Assembly (NCBI RefSeq): GCF_000472785.1
Contig: NZ_AXAL01000001.1
Span: 59,070 to 123,069 of the forward strand
DNA length: 64,000 nucleotides
DNA from: Mesorhizobium loti CJ3sym
GTDB taxonomy: Bacteria > Pseudomonadota > Alphaproteobacteria > Rhizobiales > Rhizobiaceae
Reading direction: 5' to 3'
Shown: positions 8,181 to 16,719 of the stretch, piece after piece
Position numbering within the stretch: the first letter of the stretch is position 1
Layout: each line of letters begins with the position of its first letter
The notes under the pieces: model-generated
What the model saw: only the letters and a program-made list of their open reading frames with translations
Told to the model about the DNA's origin: nothing
Database searches by the model: none
Made by a program: the position numbers and the translations under genes

Positions 8181-9002
8181 ATGGATACGACCGAAAAACG
8201 CCAGCGCGGCCGGCCGCGCGCTTTCAACGGGCCTGCCGAGGCCAGTTCGGTGCAGTCGCTCGACCGGGCCTTGCGCATCTTGGCCATTGTCGCTGAGGGC
8301 AGCGGCCTGTCGCTGAGCGAAATATCAGCGCAGAGCGGCCTTGCCGCCTCCACCGCCTACCGCATGCTGACGACACTGCAAAACCACGGCATGGTCGAGT
8401 TCGATACGTCAGACCAGTTGTGGTCGATCGGCGTCGAGACCTACCGCATGGGCGCGGCCTTTCTGCGCCGCCGCAAGCTGGTCGACCGTGCCCGCATCGT
8501 CATGCAGGAGTTGATGGAAAAGACCGGCGAGACCGCCAATCTCGGCGTCGCCGAGGATGATTGCGTGGTGTTTGTCAGCCAGGTCGAGACACATCAGGCG
8601 ATCCGCGCCTTCTTCCGGCCGGGGACGCGCAGCCCGTTCCACGCGTCGGGCATCGGCAAGGCGGTGCTGGCGCATCTCGAACCGGAGCGCGTAGGCGCCA
8701 TCTTGCGCAAGGCCGGACTGCAGCGTTTCACCGACAAGACGCTGTCCGAGATCCCTGCCCTTGCCCACGATCTGGCTGTCATCAAGCAGCGTGGCTGGTC
8801 TGTCGATGACGAGGAACGGCATCCCGGCATGCGTTGCGTGGCGGCCGCCATCTTCAATGAATTCGGCGAGCCGATCGGCGGCGTCTCGGTGTCGGGGCCA
8901 ACCGTACGGGTGACGCCGGAGCGGCTGGCCGAGATCGGACCGATGGTGCGCAGTGCCGCGGCCGAAGTGACCAGGATGATCGGCGGCGTGCAAGCCGGCT
9001 GA
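8181..9002 (+). CDS. IclR-family transcriptional regulator
   Basis: 273 residues from ATG 8181, which follows AAGGATGGCGCC. The frame is open 34 codons further upstream but lacks a good start there. An N-terminal winged helix-turn-helix begins at SVQSLDRALRIL, with LSLSEISAQSGLAASTAYRMLTTL following. The C-terminal IclR effector domain contains HASGIGKAVLAHL and MRCVAAAIFNEFGEPIGGVSVSG. Divergence from gcl suggests it controls glyoxylate/glycerate metabolism, with glyoxylate or a related compound as likely ligand (inference). Confidence 0.9.
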   Translation: MDTTEKRQRGRPRAFNGPAEASSVQSLDRALRILAIVAEGSGLSLSEISAQSGLAASTAYRMLTTLQNHGMVEFDTSDQLWSIGVETYRMGAAFLRRRKLVDRARIVMQELMEKTGETANLGVAEDDCVVFVSQVETHQAIRAFFRPGTRSPFHASGIGKAVLAHLEPERVGAILRKAGLQRFTDKTLSEIPALAHDLAVIKQRGWSVDDEERHPGMRCVAAAIFNEFGEPIGGVSVSGPTVRVTPERLAEIGPMVRSAAAEVTRMIGGVQAG

Positions 9003-9362
9003 TCAGCTTGCCCCGGGCAGCGCACTCCTCGTCGCAATATCGAAGAAATCGAGCAGGATAGCCATGCCGACACCACAGGCGGTGAAGATGAGGCCGGCGA
9101 TGAAGATGCGGTTGGCGCGTTCATAGACACGCCGCTGCAGGGACTTGATGTCGAGCAGCAGCGACAGCGCCCGCATCTGCAAGGCGATCCCGGCCAGGAT
9201 CGGCAGAACGGCGACAAGATGGTAGGCCCGCCAAGGGATCGGGTTGGCGGCCCAATGAGTGATGAACCCAAGCGAAAATGCCAGCAGGATGCCGACAGTG
9301 GTGACTGTGCCGTTGCGGAAAACCGTCTCGATCAGGTCTTCCCTGGGATCCTGCTCGTCCAA
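9003..9362 (-). CDS. Hypothetical membrane protein (119 aa)
   Basis: Three hydrophobic segments are visible (TVGILLAFSLGFITHW, LVAVLPILAGIALQM, IFIAGLIFTACGVGMAILL) separated by a polar loop with RRVYERANR. The chosen TTG start at 9362 is preceded by GGGAGGG at good spacing. The frame stays open to another TTG at 9377. The stop lies immediately after the convergent IclR gene. No family is recognised. It is probably a small inner-membrane protein. Confidence 0.65.
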   Translation of the reverse strand: MDEQDPREDLIETVFRNGTVTTVGILLAFSLGFITHWAANPIPWRAYHLVAVLPILAGIALQMRALSLLLDIKSLQRRVYERANRIFIAGLIFTACGVGMAILLDFFDIATRSALPGAS

Positions 9363-9482
9363 GCCACCCTCCCTCAACCGGCCATCGGGATAGACTAGAC
9401 GCCGCTAAAATCGCTGTATAGCGCCGCCAGATCGGATTTCACCGCCTTGCCGTGGCGTTCGAATGCATGCGAAAGGGCGCGG

Positions 9483-9908
9483 ATGAGGAAAACGCTTCAG
9501 CTTTTGCTTGTCGCTTCGCTGTACGGATGCGTAGCGACGACACCTCAACCCGATGCCGGCGATCAACGCGTCGACCCTATTCCGTTCTCGCTCGCGCTTG
9601 AGGAGATCGTCACCACCGGCATTCGTCAGCGCTTGCCAGATCCTGCTTCCGCCAGGTTCGGCAGGACGCTTGCCGGCGAGCGGACGCTGAACGGCCGCAG
9701 GGAGATTGTGGTCTGCGGCTTCGTCAACGGCAAGAATCCGCCCGACGGCTCTGGCGGCGACCAAGCCTTCATTGCCAAGATCTACCCGGATTCGGGAAGC
9801 AGCTTCGAACTCGTCACCATGGGCAGCGTTTCGGAAACGCGGCGGCTCGTCGGCAGGACCTGCAGCGCTGCCGGATTGCCGATCGCCGATTCCGACCTGC
9901 AACGGTAA
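9483..9908 (+). CDS. Hypothetical lipoprotein
   Basis: 141 residues starting MRKTLQLLLVASLYGC. A short signal peptide ends in the lipobox LYGC, so it is probably lipid-anchored. The mature part has the segment LPDPASARFGRTLAGERTLNGRREIVVCGFVNGKN. That resembles a group of small rhizobial periplasmic proteins with two late cysteines, but no function is known. The upstream in-frame ATG at 9447 would spoil the signal peptide, so 9483 is preferred. Confidence 0.65.
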   Translation: MRKTLQLLLVASLYGCVATTPQPDAGDQRVDPIPFSLALEEIVTTGIRQRLPDPASARFGRTLAGERTLNGRREIVVCGFVNGKNPPDGSGGDQAFIAKIYPDSGSSFELVTMGSVSETRRLVGRTCSAAGLPIADSDLQR

Positions 9909-9928
9909 CTATCTATGAGACGAACGAA

Positions 9929-9952
9929 AGAGGGGCTCGCGCGAGCCCCTCT
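9929..9952. terminator. Bidirectional terminator between convergent genes
   Basis: A perfect inverted repeat (AGAGGGGCTC / GAGCCCCTCT around GCGC) lies between the lipoprotein gene and the convergent BA14K-type gene. A short T/C-rich tract follows on the plus strand. Confidence 0.75.
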
Positions 9953-9976
9953 TCTGTTGCGGAAATGGTCCTCCTC

Positions 9977-10282
9977 TCAGAGCCGGCAGTAGTGGCTGTA
10001 GCCGTCATGGCCGATGTAGGTGTCGGAGTCCGGATCGTAGCTCGAATAACGGTCGAAGCAGCGGCGGACGTGCCAGGAACCGCCGTCTTCGTCGACATAG
10101 ACGGTGCGCGGCGGCTGCTGAGCGAGCAGGCTGCCCAGGACAAACCCGCCAACGCCGGCGGCGATGCCGATGCCGAGGTCGTGGTGATGCGAATGGGCCG
10201 CCGAAGGCTGGACGGTGCCGACCAATGCGGTGGCGGCGACGGTGGAGGCGATGAGGCCAGAAACGAGTGTGCGCTTGAACAT
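9977..10282 (-). CDS. BA14K-like secreted protein
   Basis: 101 residues beginning MFKRTLVSGLIASTVAATAL with a cleavable signal peptide (PSAAHS). A glycine-rich hydrophobic segment (GIGIAAGVGGFVLGSLLA) follows, then the C-terminal motif CFDRYSSYDPDSDTYIGHDG ending HYC. That last motif is the hallmark of the BA14K family of rhizobial/Brucella proteins, for which lectin-like and immunoreactive roles have been reported. It shares its signal peptide start and 5' flanking sequence with the next gene on this strand (10504-10725), suggesting duplication. A longer open frame through this region is not meaningful. Confidence 0.8.
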   Translation of the reverse strand: MFKRTLVSGLIASTVAATALVGTVQPSAAHSHHHDLGIGIAAGVGGFVLGSLLAQQPPRTVYVDEDGGSWHVRRCFDRYSSYDPDSDTYIGHDGYSHYCRL

Positions 10283-10454
10283 GACGATCTCCTTGGTTTG
10301 GTTACCGAGGCGATCCATCCGCCTCTTGATCATCTGTCGCTGCGGCAACGAAAAAGGTTCGAATATTTTTTCGAACAGATGGTGATCGCCCAATTCGAAG
10401 CGGCATGTGACGCCAATCATCAACGATGGTCGCGCATGACGACACGCAGACGCG

Positions 10455-10479
10455 AAAAAGGGCGGTCGAAGCCGCCCTT
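10455..10479 (-). terminator. Rho-independent terminator of the His-rich protein gene
   Basis: An inverted repeat AAGGGCGG / CCGCCCTT with a 6-nt loop is followed on the minus strand by TTTTT. It lies 25 bp beyond the stop codon of the gene at 10504-10725. Confidence 0.8.
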
Positions 10480-10503
10480 CTCCAATCGCGTCGCCAGATA
10501 GGT

Positions 10504-10725
10504 TCAGTAGATGATGATGTGATGATGATGGTGGTGATGATGATGATGGTGCCACCAATAGTCCGGATAATCCGGATAGTCCGAATAGTCCGAGTAATCC
10601 TCGTAATAACCGTGGTGGTGATGATGGTGCATGCCATGGGCCGACGACGTCTGAACCGTGGCGGCTAGCGCGCCCGTGGCGACGAAAATAGCTACGAGAG
10701 CGGAAGTGAGCGTGCGCTTGAACAT
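10504..10725 (-). CDS. Small secreted histidine/tyrosine-rich protein
   Basis: 73 residues: a signal peptide (MFKRTLTSALVAIFVATGALA) then a mature peptide of low complexity, with a first HHHHHH block, tandem DYSDY/DYPDY units, a second block of eleven histidines and IIIY at the end. The composition suggests binding of transition metals such as Zn, Ni or Cu in the periplasm or outside, but this is inference. The signal peptide and the region upstream of the start (CTTGAACATGA, GATCTCC, CCGAGGCGA, AAAGGTTCGA) match those of the BA14K-like gene downstream, so the two leaders are paralogous. The DNA carries corresponding short tandem repeats. Confidence 0.7.
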   Translation of the reverse strand: MFKRTLTSALVAIFVATGALAATVQTSSAHGMHHHHHHGYYEDYSDYSDYPDYPDYWWHHHHHHHHHHHIIIY

Positions 10726-10860
10726 GATGATCTCCTGGATCCTTGACCGAGGCGACCATTCGCCTCTGGAGATCAGTCGGCGTGGCCGGCCAAAAGGTTC
10801 GAGAGGTCGAGGAGATTTTCGGCTGAGCCGGAGGAAAGGCGAGTAGCGAGTGGCAACAGC

Positions 10861-10888
10861 GAAAAGCAGGGGACACCAGAGTGCCCCT
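10861..10888 (-). terminator. Probable terminator of the gene at 10918-11085
   Basis: On the minus strand the stem GGGGCAC / GTG(T)CCCC, with a one-base bulge, is followed by TGCTTTTC. It lies 30 bp after the stop codon. Confidence 0.6.
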
Positions 10889-10917
10889 CGTTTCCGACTA
10901 TTCGCTATTTCGCTCTC

Positions 10918-11085
10918 TCACCCCATGCCCGTGACATGGCGAAGCCAGAAGGCGAGCGCAATGAAGCCTATGATCGTGGTGACGCCGGCCCAGTCGACAT
11001 TGGCCTTCTTCACATCGCTGATGATCTTCACCACCAGCATCCAGGCGATGACGACGATGGGGAGAATGATGACGAGCCGGATCAT
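10918..11085 (-). CDS. Small two-helix membrane protein (55 aa)
   Basis: Starts MIRLVIILPIVVIAWMLVVK and has a second hydrophobic helix VTTIIGFIALAFWL. The ATG at 11085 follows GGAGTGTCGC at good spacing. The frame is open 29 codons upstream, but that part has no membrane-protein character. No family is recognised. It has its own terminator, which supports a real gene. Confidence 0.65.
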   Translation of the reverse strand: MIRLVIILPIVVIAWMLVVKIISDVKKANVDWAGVTTIIGFIALAFWLRHVTGMG

Positions 11086-11244
11086 GCGACACTCCAGTCC
11101 GAAGCGATTGCACCTCACAGATATGTAGGAAATGGCTTTGCGGATTTCAGCACCCCGCCTGCACCGCGTCATCCACCGCTGCGGGTAGCCGAAAACGGAG
11201 TTTTGTCTTTACTGGCGCAACAAATATGCTAACCGGAGCGCCGT

Positions 11245-11320
11245 GCCCTTGTAGCTCAGCTGGTAGAGCAGCGGTTTTGTAAACCGAAGGTCGGCGGTTC
11301 GATTCCGTCCGGGGGCACCA
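11245..11320 (+). tRNA. tRNA-Thr (anticodon TGT), integration site of the genomic island
   Basis: A 76-nt cloverleaf with acceptor GCCCTTG/CGGGGGC, D-arm GCTCAGCTGGTAGAGC, anticodon loop TTTTGTAA (TGT), T-loop GGTTCGATTCC and an encoded CCA. Its 3' end is inside the 17-bp repeat that reappears at 27306-27322. The tRNA remains intact after integration. Confidence 0.97.
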
Positions 11321-11321
11321 G
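11305..11321 (+). repeat. attL core (17-bp direct repeat)
   Basis: CCGTCCGGGGGCACCAG covers the last 16 bases of tRNA-Thr including CCA, plus one base. The identical sequence at 27306-27322 marks the other end of the island. Confidence 0.92.
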
Positions 11322-11377
11322 TTTCCACCCGACAATCCCCAGAAATCAAGGAACTCAAGGGTTTCAACGTCCCCCGA

Positions 11378-11397
11378 GGTACACCAAAAGGTACACC
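11378..11397 (+). promoter_or_regulatory. Paired GGTACACC motifs at the left end (putative integrase arm sites)
   Basis: GGTACACC occurs at 11378-11385 and 11390-11397, 12 bp apart and just before the integrase start. The same octamer occurs twice near the right end (27180, 27203). Terminal placement at both ends suggests arm-type integrase or excisionase binding sites that could also autoregulate the integrase promoter. Confidence 0.55.
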
Positions 11398-11401
11398 GAG
11401 G

Positions 11402-12817
11402 ATGAAAATGGCACTGGAACATGTCCAGCCGCGCGGCAATCGGAAGGTCTATCGTCGGAAGGTGCCAAAGCCCCTTCAAGGCATTCTAGGCAAGACAGAA
11501 ATGGTCCTTCGCCTCGGTAAGACCGATGCCGAGGTACGCAAGCAGTATGACGCCACCCACGCCGAGGCAGAGCAAATCTTCGCCAAAGCATGGGACGAGT
11601 TGCATGGGGTGAAGGCGCCGGCTACGAAGCTCACAGCGCGCGAACTGTTCGACCATGCGACCAAGCGACTTCGGGACCTTGGCTTCAACCCGTATCGTGC
11701 CGGCAGCGGCGATCCAGATGATCCTGAGGAACTGTCCGAATGGATTGCTCGCGATGTCGTCGCCGAGGGGATCGTCAAAGGCTATCCAAGGGATGAACAG
11801 ACCGACCACCCCATTGGCGTCTCCAGCGAGGACCGGGCACTGCTGACGCTGCTTACCTCACCAAGCACCCCTCAGGGTCCCTCACCCACTCTAGAGGACG
11901 CCAAGCGGCTTTATCTGAAGGCCCGGTTCACCAAGACCAATCCCTCTGAGAAATCGAAGAAACGGGATGAGCAGCAAGCCGACCGCGTCGTTGGACATGT
12001 CATATCAGCTCTCGGCTACGACCCAGTGTTGGCGGACATGAAGCGCGCCGATGCCAGAACCGTTGCTGACGCCATGTTGAAAGAAATCCCGACTGCCGCG
12101 ACCGTGGACCGATACCTCAACGTCGTGCGCGCAATTGTTGCCCATGGCATTCGCGAGTTCGACCTAACCGGCACAAAAAACCAATTTGAGAAGCTTGATG
12201 TTGCCGACAGCAGTCGAGAGCCGGACAAGCGAAAGAGGCTACCCTTCACGTCCGAGCAACTAGCCGCGACGCGAGAGCGGGTGCTTGACCGCGCCGCTAG
12301 CGATCTCCAGCAGATTTGGCGGCTCCTAGAAGGCACCGGCTGCCGTCTATCAGAGATTACCGGGCTGCGTGTCAGCGACGTTATGCTGGACGCCCAATAT
12401 CCGCACATCGACGTTGAGTGGCATGACGAGCGTCGCGTCAAAACCGAAGTGTCTCGTCGGAAGGTCCCCCTCATTGGCGACGCCCTCCAGGCAGCACATG
12501 AGGCCGTTGAGGCGGCAGGCGAAAGCAAGATGCTGTTTGCCCGCTATGGCCATGAAGGCGGCGGCGACAAAGCCTCGGCAGCGCTTGGAAAGCATGTCAG
12601 GGCCGCTGTGGCCGACAGGAAGGTGACCACGCACTCATTGCGCCACCGCATGGAGGACTTGTTGGTGATCGCTTGGGTCCCCGAGAAGCTCAAACGGTCA
12701 ATCATGGGCCACTCAGGGGGCGGCGCCGGGGACAACTACGGTGGCGAAGAAGCGCGGCTGAAGGTGGCGACTGAAGCGCTGGTGAAGGCGCTGCTTCTTG
12801 AAGAGACGGCCACTTAG
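11402..12817 (+). CDS. Tyrosine-type site-specific recombinase (integrase)
   Basis: Catalyses integration and excision of the island at tRNA-Thr. The 471-residue protein has an N-terminal region like phage-type integrases (KVYRRKVPKPLQGILGKTEM), a central SAM-like core-binding domain (~170-270) and a C-terminal catalytic domain. The catalytic residues are visible: Arg315 in GTGCRLSEITGL, the box HSLRHR (His411, Arg414), His437 in IMGHS and Tyr446 in GDNYGG. A second ATG at 11408, better spaced from GAGG, is an equally good start. Located 81 bp after tRNA-Thr. Confidence 0.94.
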   Translation: MKMALEHVQPRGNRKVYRRKVPKPLQGILGKTEMVLRLGKTDAEVRKQYDATHAEAEQIFAKAWDELHGVKAPATKLTARELFDHATKRLRDLGFNPYRAGSGDPDDPEELSEWIARDVVAEGIVKGYPRDEQTDHPIGVSSEDRALLTLLTSPSTPQGPSPTLEDAKRLYLKARFTKTNPSEKSKKRDEQQADRVVGHVISALGYDPVLADMKRADARTVADAMLKEIPTAATVDRYLNVVRAIVAHGIREFDLTGTKNQFEKLDVADSSREPDKRKRLPFTSEQLAATRERVLDRAASDLQQIWRLLEGTGCRLSEITGLRVSDVMLDAQYPHIDVEWHDERRVKTEVSRRKVPLIGDALQAAHEAVEAAGESKMLFARYGHEGGGDKASAALGKHVRAAVADRKVTTHSLRHRMEDLLVIAWVPEKLKRSIMGHSGGGAGDNYGGEEARLKVATEALVKALLLEETAT

Positions 12818-13010
12818 ACGGGATAGGTCTCGGGAAGAACGCATTGCAGATGTCGGCGCATTATCCTAAGCCTGGCCCCAACTTAATCCATCAAACGCTG
12901 ACAAGATTCGCAATTGGCTAAGTCATCTGCCTTGTGAAAAAAGGTTTCGGCCCTTGTCGTCAGCGGACATCTTAAACCTTTGTTGACTATAACCGGCCAA
13001 AGCTAAGCGC

Positions 13011-14264
13011 GTGAATGACATCGTACAGCCCACTTTCGCCGAGCTAGATGCCAACGCCGAGGCGGCGCTGATCGCTGGCGCGCGCTTTGCCCAACCTGTC
13101 AAGGGTTTGACTCACGGCTTCTACAAATATCCTGCTAGATTCTCCCCTGCATTCGTCCGAGCTACAATTGAAGTTTTTACAAAGCCCGGAGACCTAGTGC
13201 TCGACAATCACGTCGGCGGCGGCACGACGATGGTCGAGGCAATCGCTTCTGGACGGCATGCCGTTGGCGTTGACATTTCAAGCCTTGCAGAGTTCGTGTC
13301 GTCGGTTAAGGCTACCGTGTTCTCGGACGTTGAACTCGACGAACTTTCAGTTTGGGCGACGAAGCTTCCTCATTCGATTGACCTTCGTAAACAGAGCATT
13401 CACTTCGGACACTACGCAGAGCTTGGATATTATAAGCACCTAGAGCACAAGTCTCGGTGGCGTCTCAGAAAGGCCATCGAACAAGGAATGGGAGCCGCCA
13501 TATCGCTGGGCGAACCCCGCCTTGAAGCGTTTGGGCGGTGTGTTGTGCTACGCACGGCTCAGTGGGCTCTTGACGGGAGGAAGTCTCTTCCATCCATCAG
13601 CGAATTTCGGACGTTCCTTGGCGAAGCAGCGACAGCAATGGTTGGTGGCGCCAGGGCCTTGCGGGCCGCTTCGGTCGCAAATGGCGTCCCGACTAGCGCG
13701 ATAATCCTCAATCGATCCGCCGCAGGCTTCGAAGTCGACGAGCGCGTCACAAATATTCGACCGAAACTGGTCCTGACCTCGCCGCCCTATCCTGGAGTGC
13801 ACGTCCTCTATCACAGGTGGCAGGTGGACGGCCGCAAGGAATCAGCGCTGCCCTTCATGATCGCCAAGCGGCTGGATGGTAGCGGCGGTGCCTTTTACAC
13901 CATGGGCGACCGCAAGGGATCGGAGTACTTCGCGAACATAAAGGCCAGCATGGGATCTGCGGCGGCAGTCGCTGACGACAACACCATTATCGTTCAAATG
14001 GTGGCGTTTGGCGACGCACAGCACCAGCTGCCTCGGTATCTGGAGACAATGTCCGAGATCGGCCTTGAGGAACTCCTCCTATCCTCCCTGCATGGAGAAG
14101 GGGATGGACGCTTGTGGCGCACCGTCCCAGGACGTCGCTGGTACAGCCGTCAAAAGGGGGATACGCCAGGCTCCCAAGAGGTGGTTTTGATCCATCGGAA
14201 GCGCGCGCATGGGATTAGGCCGCTTCCCCCGCAATCGCTGACAGCGGCTCAAGTTCACCCGTAA
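13011..14264 (+). CDS. DNA methyltransferase (TSPPY type, N4-cytosine/N6-adenine class)
   Basis: 417 residues, GTG start. The N-terminal HGFYKYPARFSP is followed by the SAM-binding motif I DNHVGGGTTMVEA (residues 65-77), a variant of the usual DPFxGxGTT, then GRHAVGVDIS. The catalytic motif IV TSPPYPG is at 256-262. The I-to-IV order and the TSPPY form indicate an amino-methyltransferase acting on cytosine N4 or adenine N6. About 170 residues between the motifs may recognise target DNA. No endonuclease gene is adjacent. The gene overlaps the convergent ATPase gene by 50 bp at the 3' ends, suggesting they travel together as a modification/defence pair (inference). The 193-bp gap before it holds TTGACTATAA close to the start. 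Confidence 0.85.
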   Translation: MNDIVQPTFAELDANAEAALIAGARFAQPVKGLTHGFYKYPARFSPAFVRATIEVFTKPGDLVLDNHVGGGTTMVEAIASGRHAVGVDISSLAEFVSSVKATVFSDVELDELSVWATKLPHSIDLRKQSIHFGHYAELGYYKHLEHKSRWRLRKAIEQGMGAAISLGEPRLEAFGRCVVLRTAQWALDGRKSLPSISEFRTFLGEAATAMVGGARALRAASVANGVPTSAIILNRSAAGFEVDERVTNIRPKLVLTSPPYPGVHVLYHRWQVDGRKESALPFMIAKRLDGSGGAFYTMGDRKGSEYFANIKASMGSAAAVADDNTIIVQMVAFGDAQHQLPRYLETMSEIGLEELLLSSLHGEGDGRLWRTVPGRRWYSRQKGDTPGSQEVVLIHRKRAHGIRPLPPQSLTAAQVHP

Positions 14265-16695
14265 TCTGCGATAAAGTGTCGACCAGCGGTAGGAGGAAAG
14301 GCGCAATAGCACTTGTCACGTCCTCTACCGTGTCATGCAGATCAGGGCGTTTTGTCTCCTCGCCCTCTTCCTGGCTTTGCGGTTCGCGCTTACGGCTTTC
14401 GAGATCATGCCGAATTAGGGCAAGGGTGATGAGGGTCATCCCGAATTTGTATCGATCTCTGTATTCATTCATTCGCTTAGGCCGCGCCTTCACCGCCTGA
14501 TCGATGAAAATGTTGTTCATGTTGATTGTATAGTCAAAGAGAGCGGTCCCTTCCTCAGCGCCGGGCTGACGCTTGATCCGCATTGCGGTGAATTTGGTGA
14601 ACGGCGGGTCCTGGTTTCCCCAGCCTGTCTCCCAAACATCAACTGGGTTCGGGACATTGAGCTTCGTGTCGTTCTGAGCGCTTTTACCGGGTTTCTCGCC
14701 CGGCACGTCAGGCTTCGGCTTGGGTGGGGTGGGCCGCTCCGGTGTTTCTCCCCTTTCCGCTTGGATAGTCAATACGAAACGATTTCGGAATGGTTCGACG
14801 CGGCTCGGGTCCATGATCTGAGCCTCAAATGTTAGCTGTTCGCCAATCGCCGCATCGGGCGGAAGAGACAAAGACAGGGTTGCGTTGCCCTCAAATAAAT
14901 GCGGTGTCCGCCAATTCTTGGCCGGGACCAGCCCCACTCCCGTGACTTGGAAGAGCTTGAACTCACCAGGGTCCTCATCGCGCCGAAAGTAATCATTCTC
15001 GACGTCGGTCACAAAGGCGATACGAGTCTGGGAATTGATGTTGGAGTCGCGCTGCAACTCAACCTCCGGAATGCGGTCCTTGAAGTGAAACTTCGTTGGA
15101 AACCGCAAACCCTGCCAGGGCTTCTCAACAACTTCGACGGAATGAGGTTTGAAGGGGTTTGCGATACGGAAGCCTGTTCCGAGAATTTGTTCAAGCAGGG
15201 GGTGCTTCTTGACCATATCCTCAATGAACTTCTCGAATGTCGCCGACACCTCCGGATTGTCTGACAGCTCACTCTTCCGGCGGGCATTTGCAATCTGCAG
15301 GAGTTCCTTGTGATTTTTAAGCTTCTCCTCCAGTTCCTGTTCCAACCGAAATTTTAAGTCTCCGTGCCGAAGATTCTCACGTGTCGGCATGAATAGCTTC
15401 TCGTGGGCGCGCACGCTGATGGCACTTGCGTCGACGAAGACGAGTAGTGAGTCCCACAGATAGTCTTGTTTCACCGCCCTGCGCCGGAAAAAGTCCTTGC
15501 TGAAGAAGGCATGACACTGGCCGTTGAACGTGAAGACGACCCCTTCATCCTTCCGGTAGTTGTCGGCGGGATTTTTCTTCTCGTCCTTGGCGCGCTTGCG
15601 GAAAAGATAGATGCGACCTGTAAATGTTTCCCCGTCGAGGTTGATGTCGAACTTATCAAACCATTCAACGTTCTGGCGCTTCGGACTTTTACGATCCTCT
15701 TCCAAAGTGTGGATCAGGCCGGCCATGGTCGTACTATAACTTCCAGAATGCCCGGAATAGTTGCGACATTCATGGAAATGGACCGGTAGCGCAGGCTCAG
15801 GCAGCAGGATGCGGACCCGTCCCAGAAGACCGCCCTCCAACATCATATTAGTGCTCGCCCTTACTGCGTATTCATACAGCTTGAACAAAGTTCCCCAGAT
15901 GGCCTCTCGGGCATACGGCTCGTTCTTTATCGGGAAAATCGCCAGGGCTGGTGCCTGGAAAGTCAGCAGGCCCCGATTGCCCAGCGCGTCTGGCTCGCCG
16001 GCCGGCGCTAAATAGGTAAATCGACTGGCGCGAGGCGAGGCCGGGCTTGGGTCTTCGCGGCGTATGATCGTGAAGCTCCAGAGCGAATCTTCTGGGTCCG
16101 CGTCTGCGGGCAGTAGCTTTGGATTTCGCTTGCTCAGCACCAATTCGACATTGTGTTCTACGCCACAGAACTCCAGAACACCGCTGCCACCCATGTTGAA
16201 TTTTCCCTGGACGAACGGGATCGAGTTCTTATTTCCCTTGTGCAGAGATAGAATAGTCTTCGGCATGCCCTTGGGCGTCTGTCCCTCGCCGTCATCGACG
16301 ATAGTTATGGAAGGCCGTCCGCGCTTCCCTGTCGCGGCGACAGTGATCGATTGAGAGAGCTTCTCGACGTTCTTAAGTTCCTCTCCGAATAGGAGGTTGC
16401 GGGCGTCGAACACGGATTGTGGAGCAGCGGCCCCGTTGATCGGCAGTCCCGCCATCCGAGCTGACGCGATGAGCTTGGTGTCGATCGAGTTCATGAGCTT
16501 CTCAATCAGGGCTTGTTCCGCACGGCTTTGCTGTCCGCCAACAGTGGCCCAGTTCTCGGGCTGATCCCCATAGAACCGCCAAGCGGTGGGCTCGTCCCAA
16601 TACCCCGCGTCCTTCAGCAAGGTAACGACCTCAGCCTCTGTATCCGCCTTGAGCAGGCTGTCGAACAACTTCCGCGCTTCCATGCCCTTAGGCAT
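14215..16695 (-). CDS. GHKL (HSP90/MORC-like) ATPase, candidate defence effector
   Basis: 826 residues. The N-terminal ATPase has an N-box with Glu65 and Asn69 (EKLMNSID), G1 motif IVDDGEGQ (134-138) and G2 motif GKFNMGGSGV (164-173), with HKGN just before it acting as the ATP lid. This is the arrangement of GyrB/HSP90/MutL/MORC ATPases. It continues with an alpha/beta region, a charged helical stretch (~440-500, KFRLEQELEEKLKNHKELL), a beta-rich domain (~630-690, LSLSLPPDAAIGEQLTFEAQ), a proline-rich linker (PTPPKPKPD) and a helical C-terminus. No nuclease motif is evident. The start is set by AGGAGGTGACGT before ATG 16695. It is 24 bp downstream of a small helical gene and convergent with the methyltransferase. 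Exact family unknown. Confidence 0.82.
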   Translation of the reverse strand: MPKGMEARKLFDSLLKADTEAEVVTLLKDAGYWDEPTAWRFYGDQPENWATVGGQQSRAEQALIEKLMNSIDTKLIASARMAGLPINGAAAPQSVFDARNLLFGEELKNVEKLSQSITVAATGKRGRPSITIVDDGEGQTPKGMPKTILSLHKGNKNSIPFVQGKFNMGGSGVLEFCGVEHNVELVLSKRNPKLLPADADPEDSLWSFTIIRREDPSPASPRASRFTYLAPAGEPDALGNRGLLTFQAPALAIFPIKNEPYAREAIWGTLFKLYEYAVRASTNMMLEGGLLGRVRILLPEPALPVHFHECRNYSGHSGSYSTTMAGLIHTLEEDRKSPKRQNVEWFDKFDINLDGETFTGRIYLFRKRAKDEKKNPADNYRKDEGVVFTFNGQCHAFFSKDFFRRRAVKQDYLWDSLLVFVDASAISVRAHEKLFMPTRENLRHGDLKFRLEQELEEKLKNHKELLQIANARRKSELSDNPEVSATFEKFIEDMVKKHPLLEQILGTGFRIANPFKPHSVEVVEKPWQGLRFPTKFHFKDRIPEVELQRDSNINSQTRIAFVTDVENDYFRRDEDPGEFKLFQVTGVGLVPAKNWRTPHLFEGNATLSLSLPPDAAIGEQLTFEAQIMDPSRVEPFRNRFVLTIQAERGETPERPTPPKPKPDVPGEKPGKSAQNDTKLNVPNPVDVWETGWGNQDPPFTKFTAMRIKRQPGAEEGTALFDYTINMNNIFIDQAVKARPKRMNEYRDRYKFGMTLITLALIRHDLESRKREPQSQEEGEETKRPDLHDTVEDVTSAIAPFLLPLVDTLSQITGELEPLSAIAGEAA

Positions 16696-16719
16696 ACGTC
16701 ACCTCCTATGTCTGTTGCC

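Noticed and set aside
9977..10876. A single 299-codon minus-strand gene covering both small secreted proteins
   Set aside because: The true BA14K-like protein starts at 10282 with a signal peptide. The upstream part is the out-of-frame reverse of the His-rich gene and its leader, and a terminator lies in the middle.
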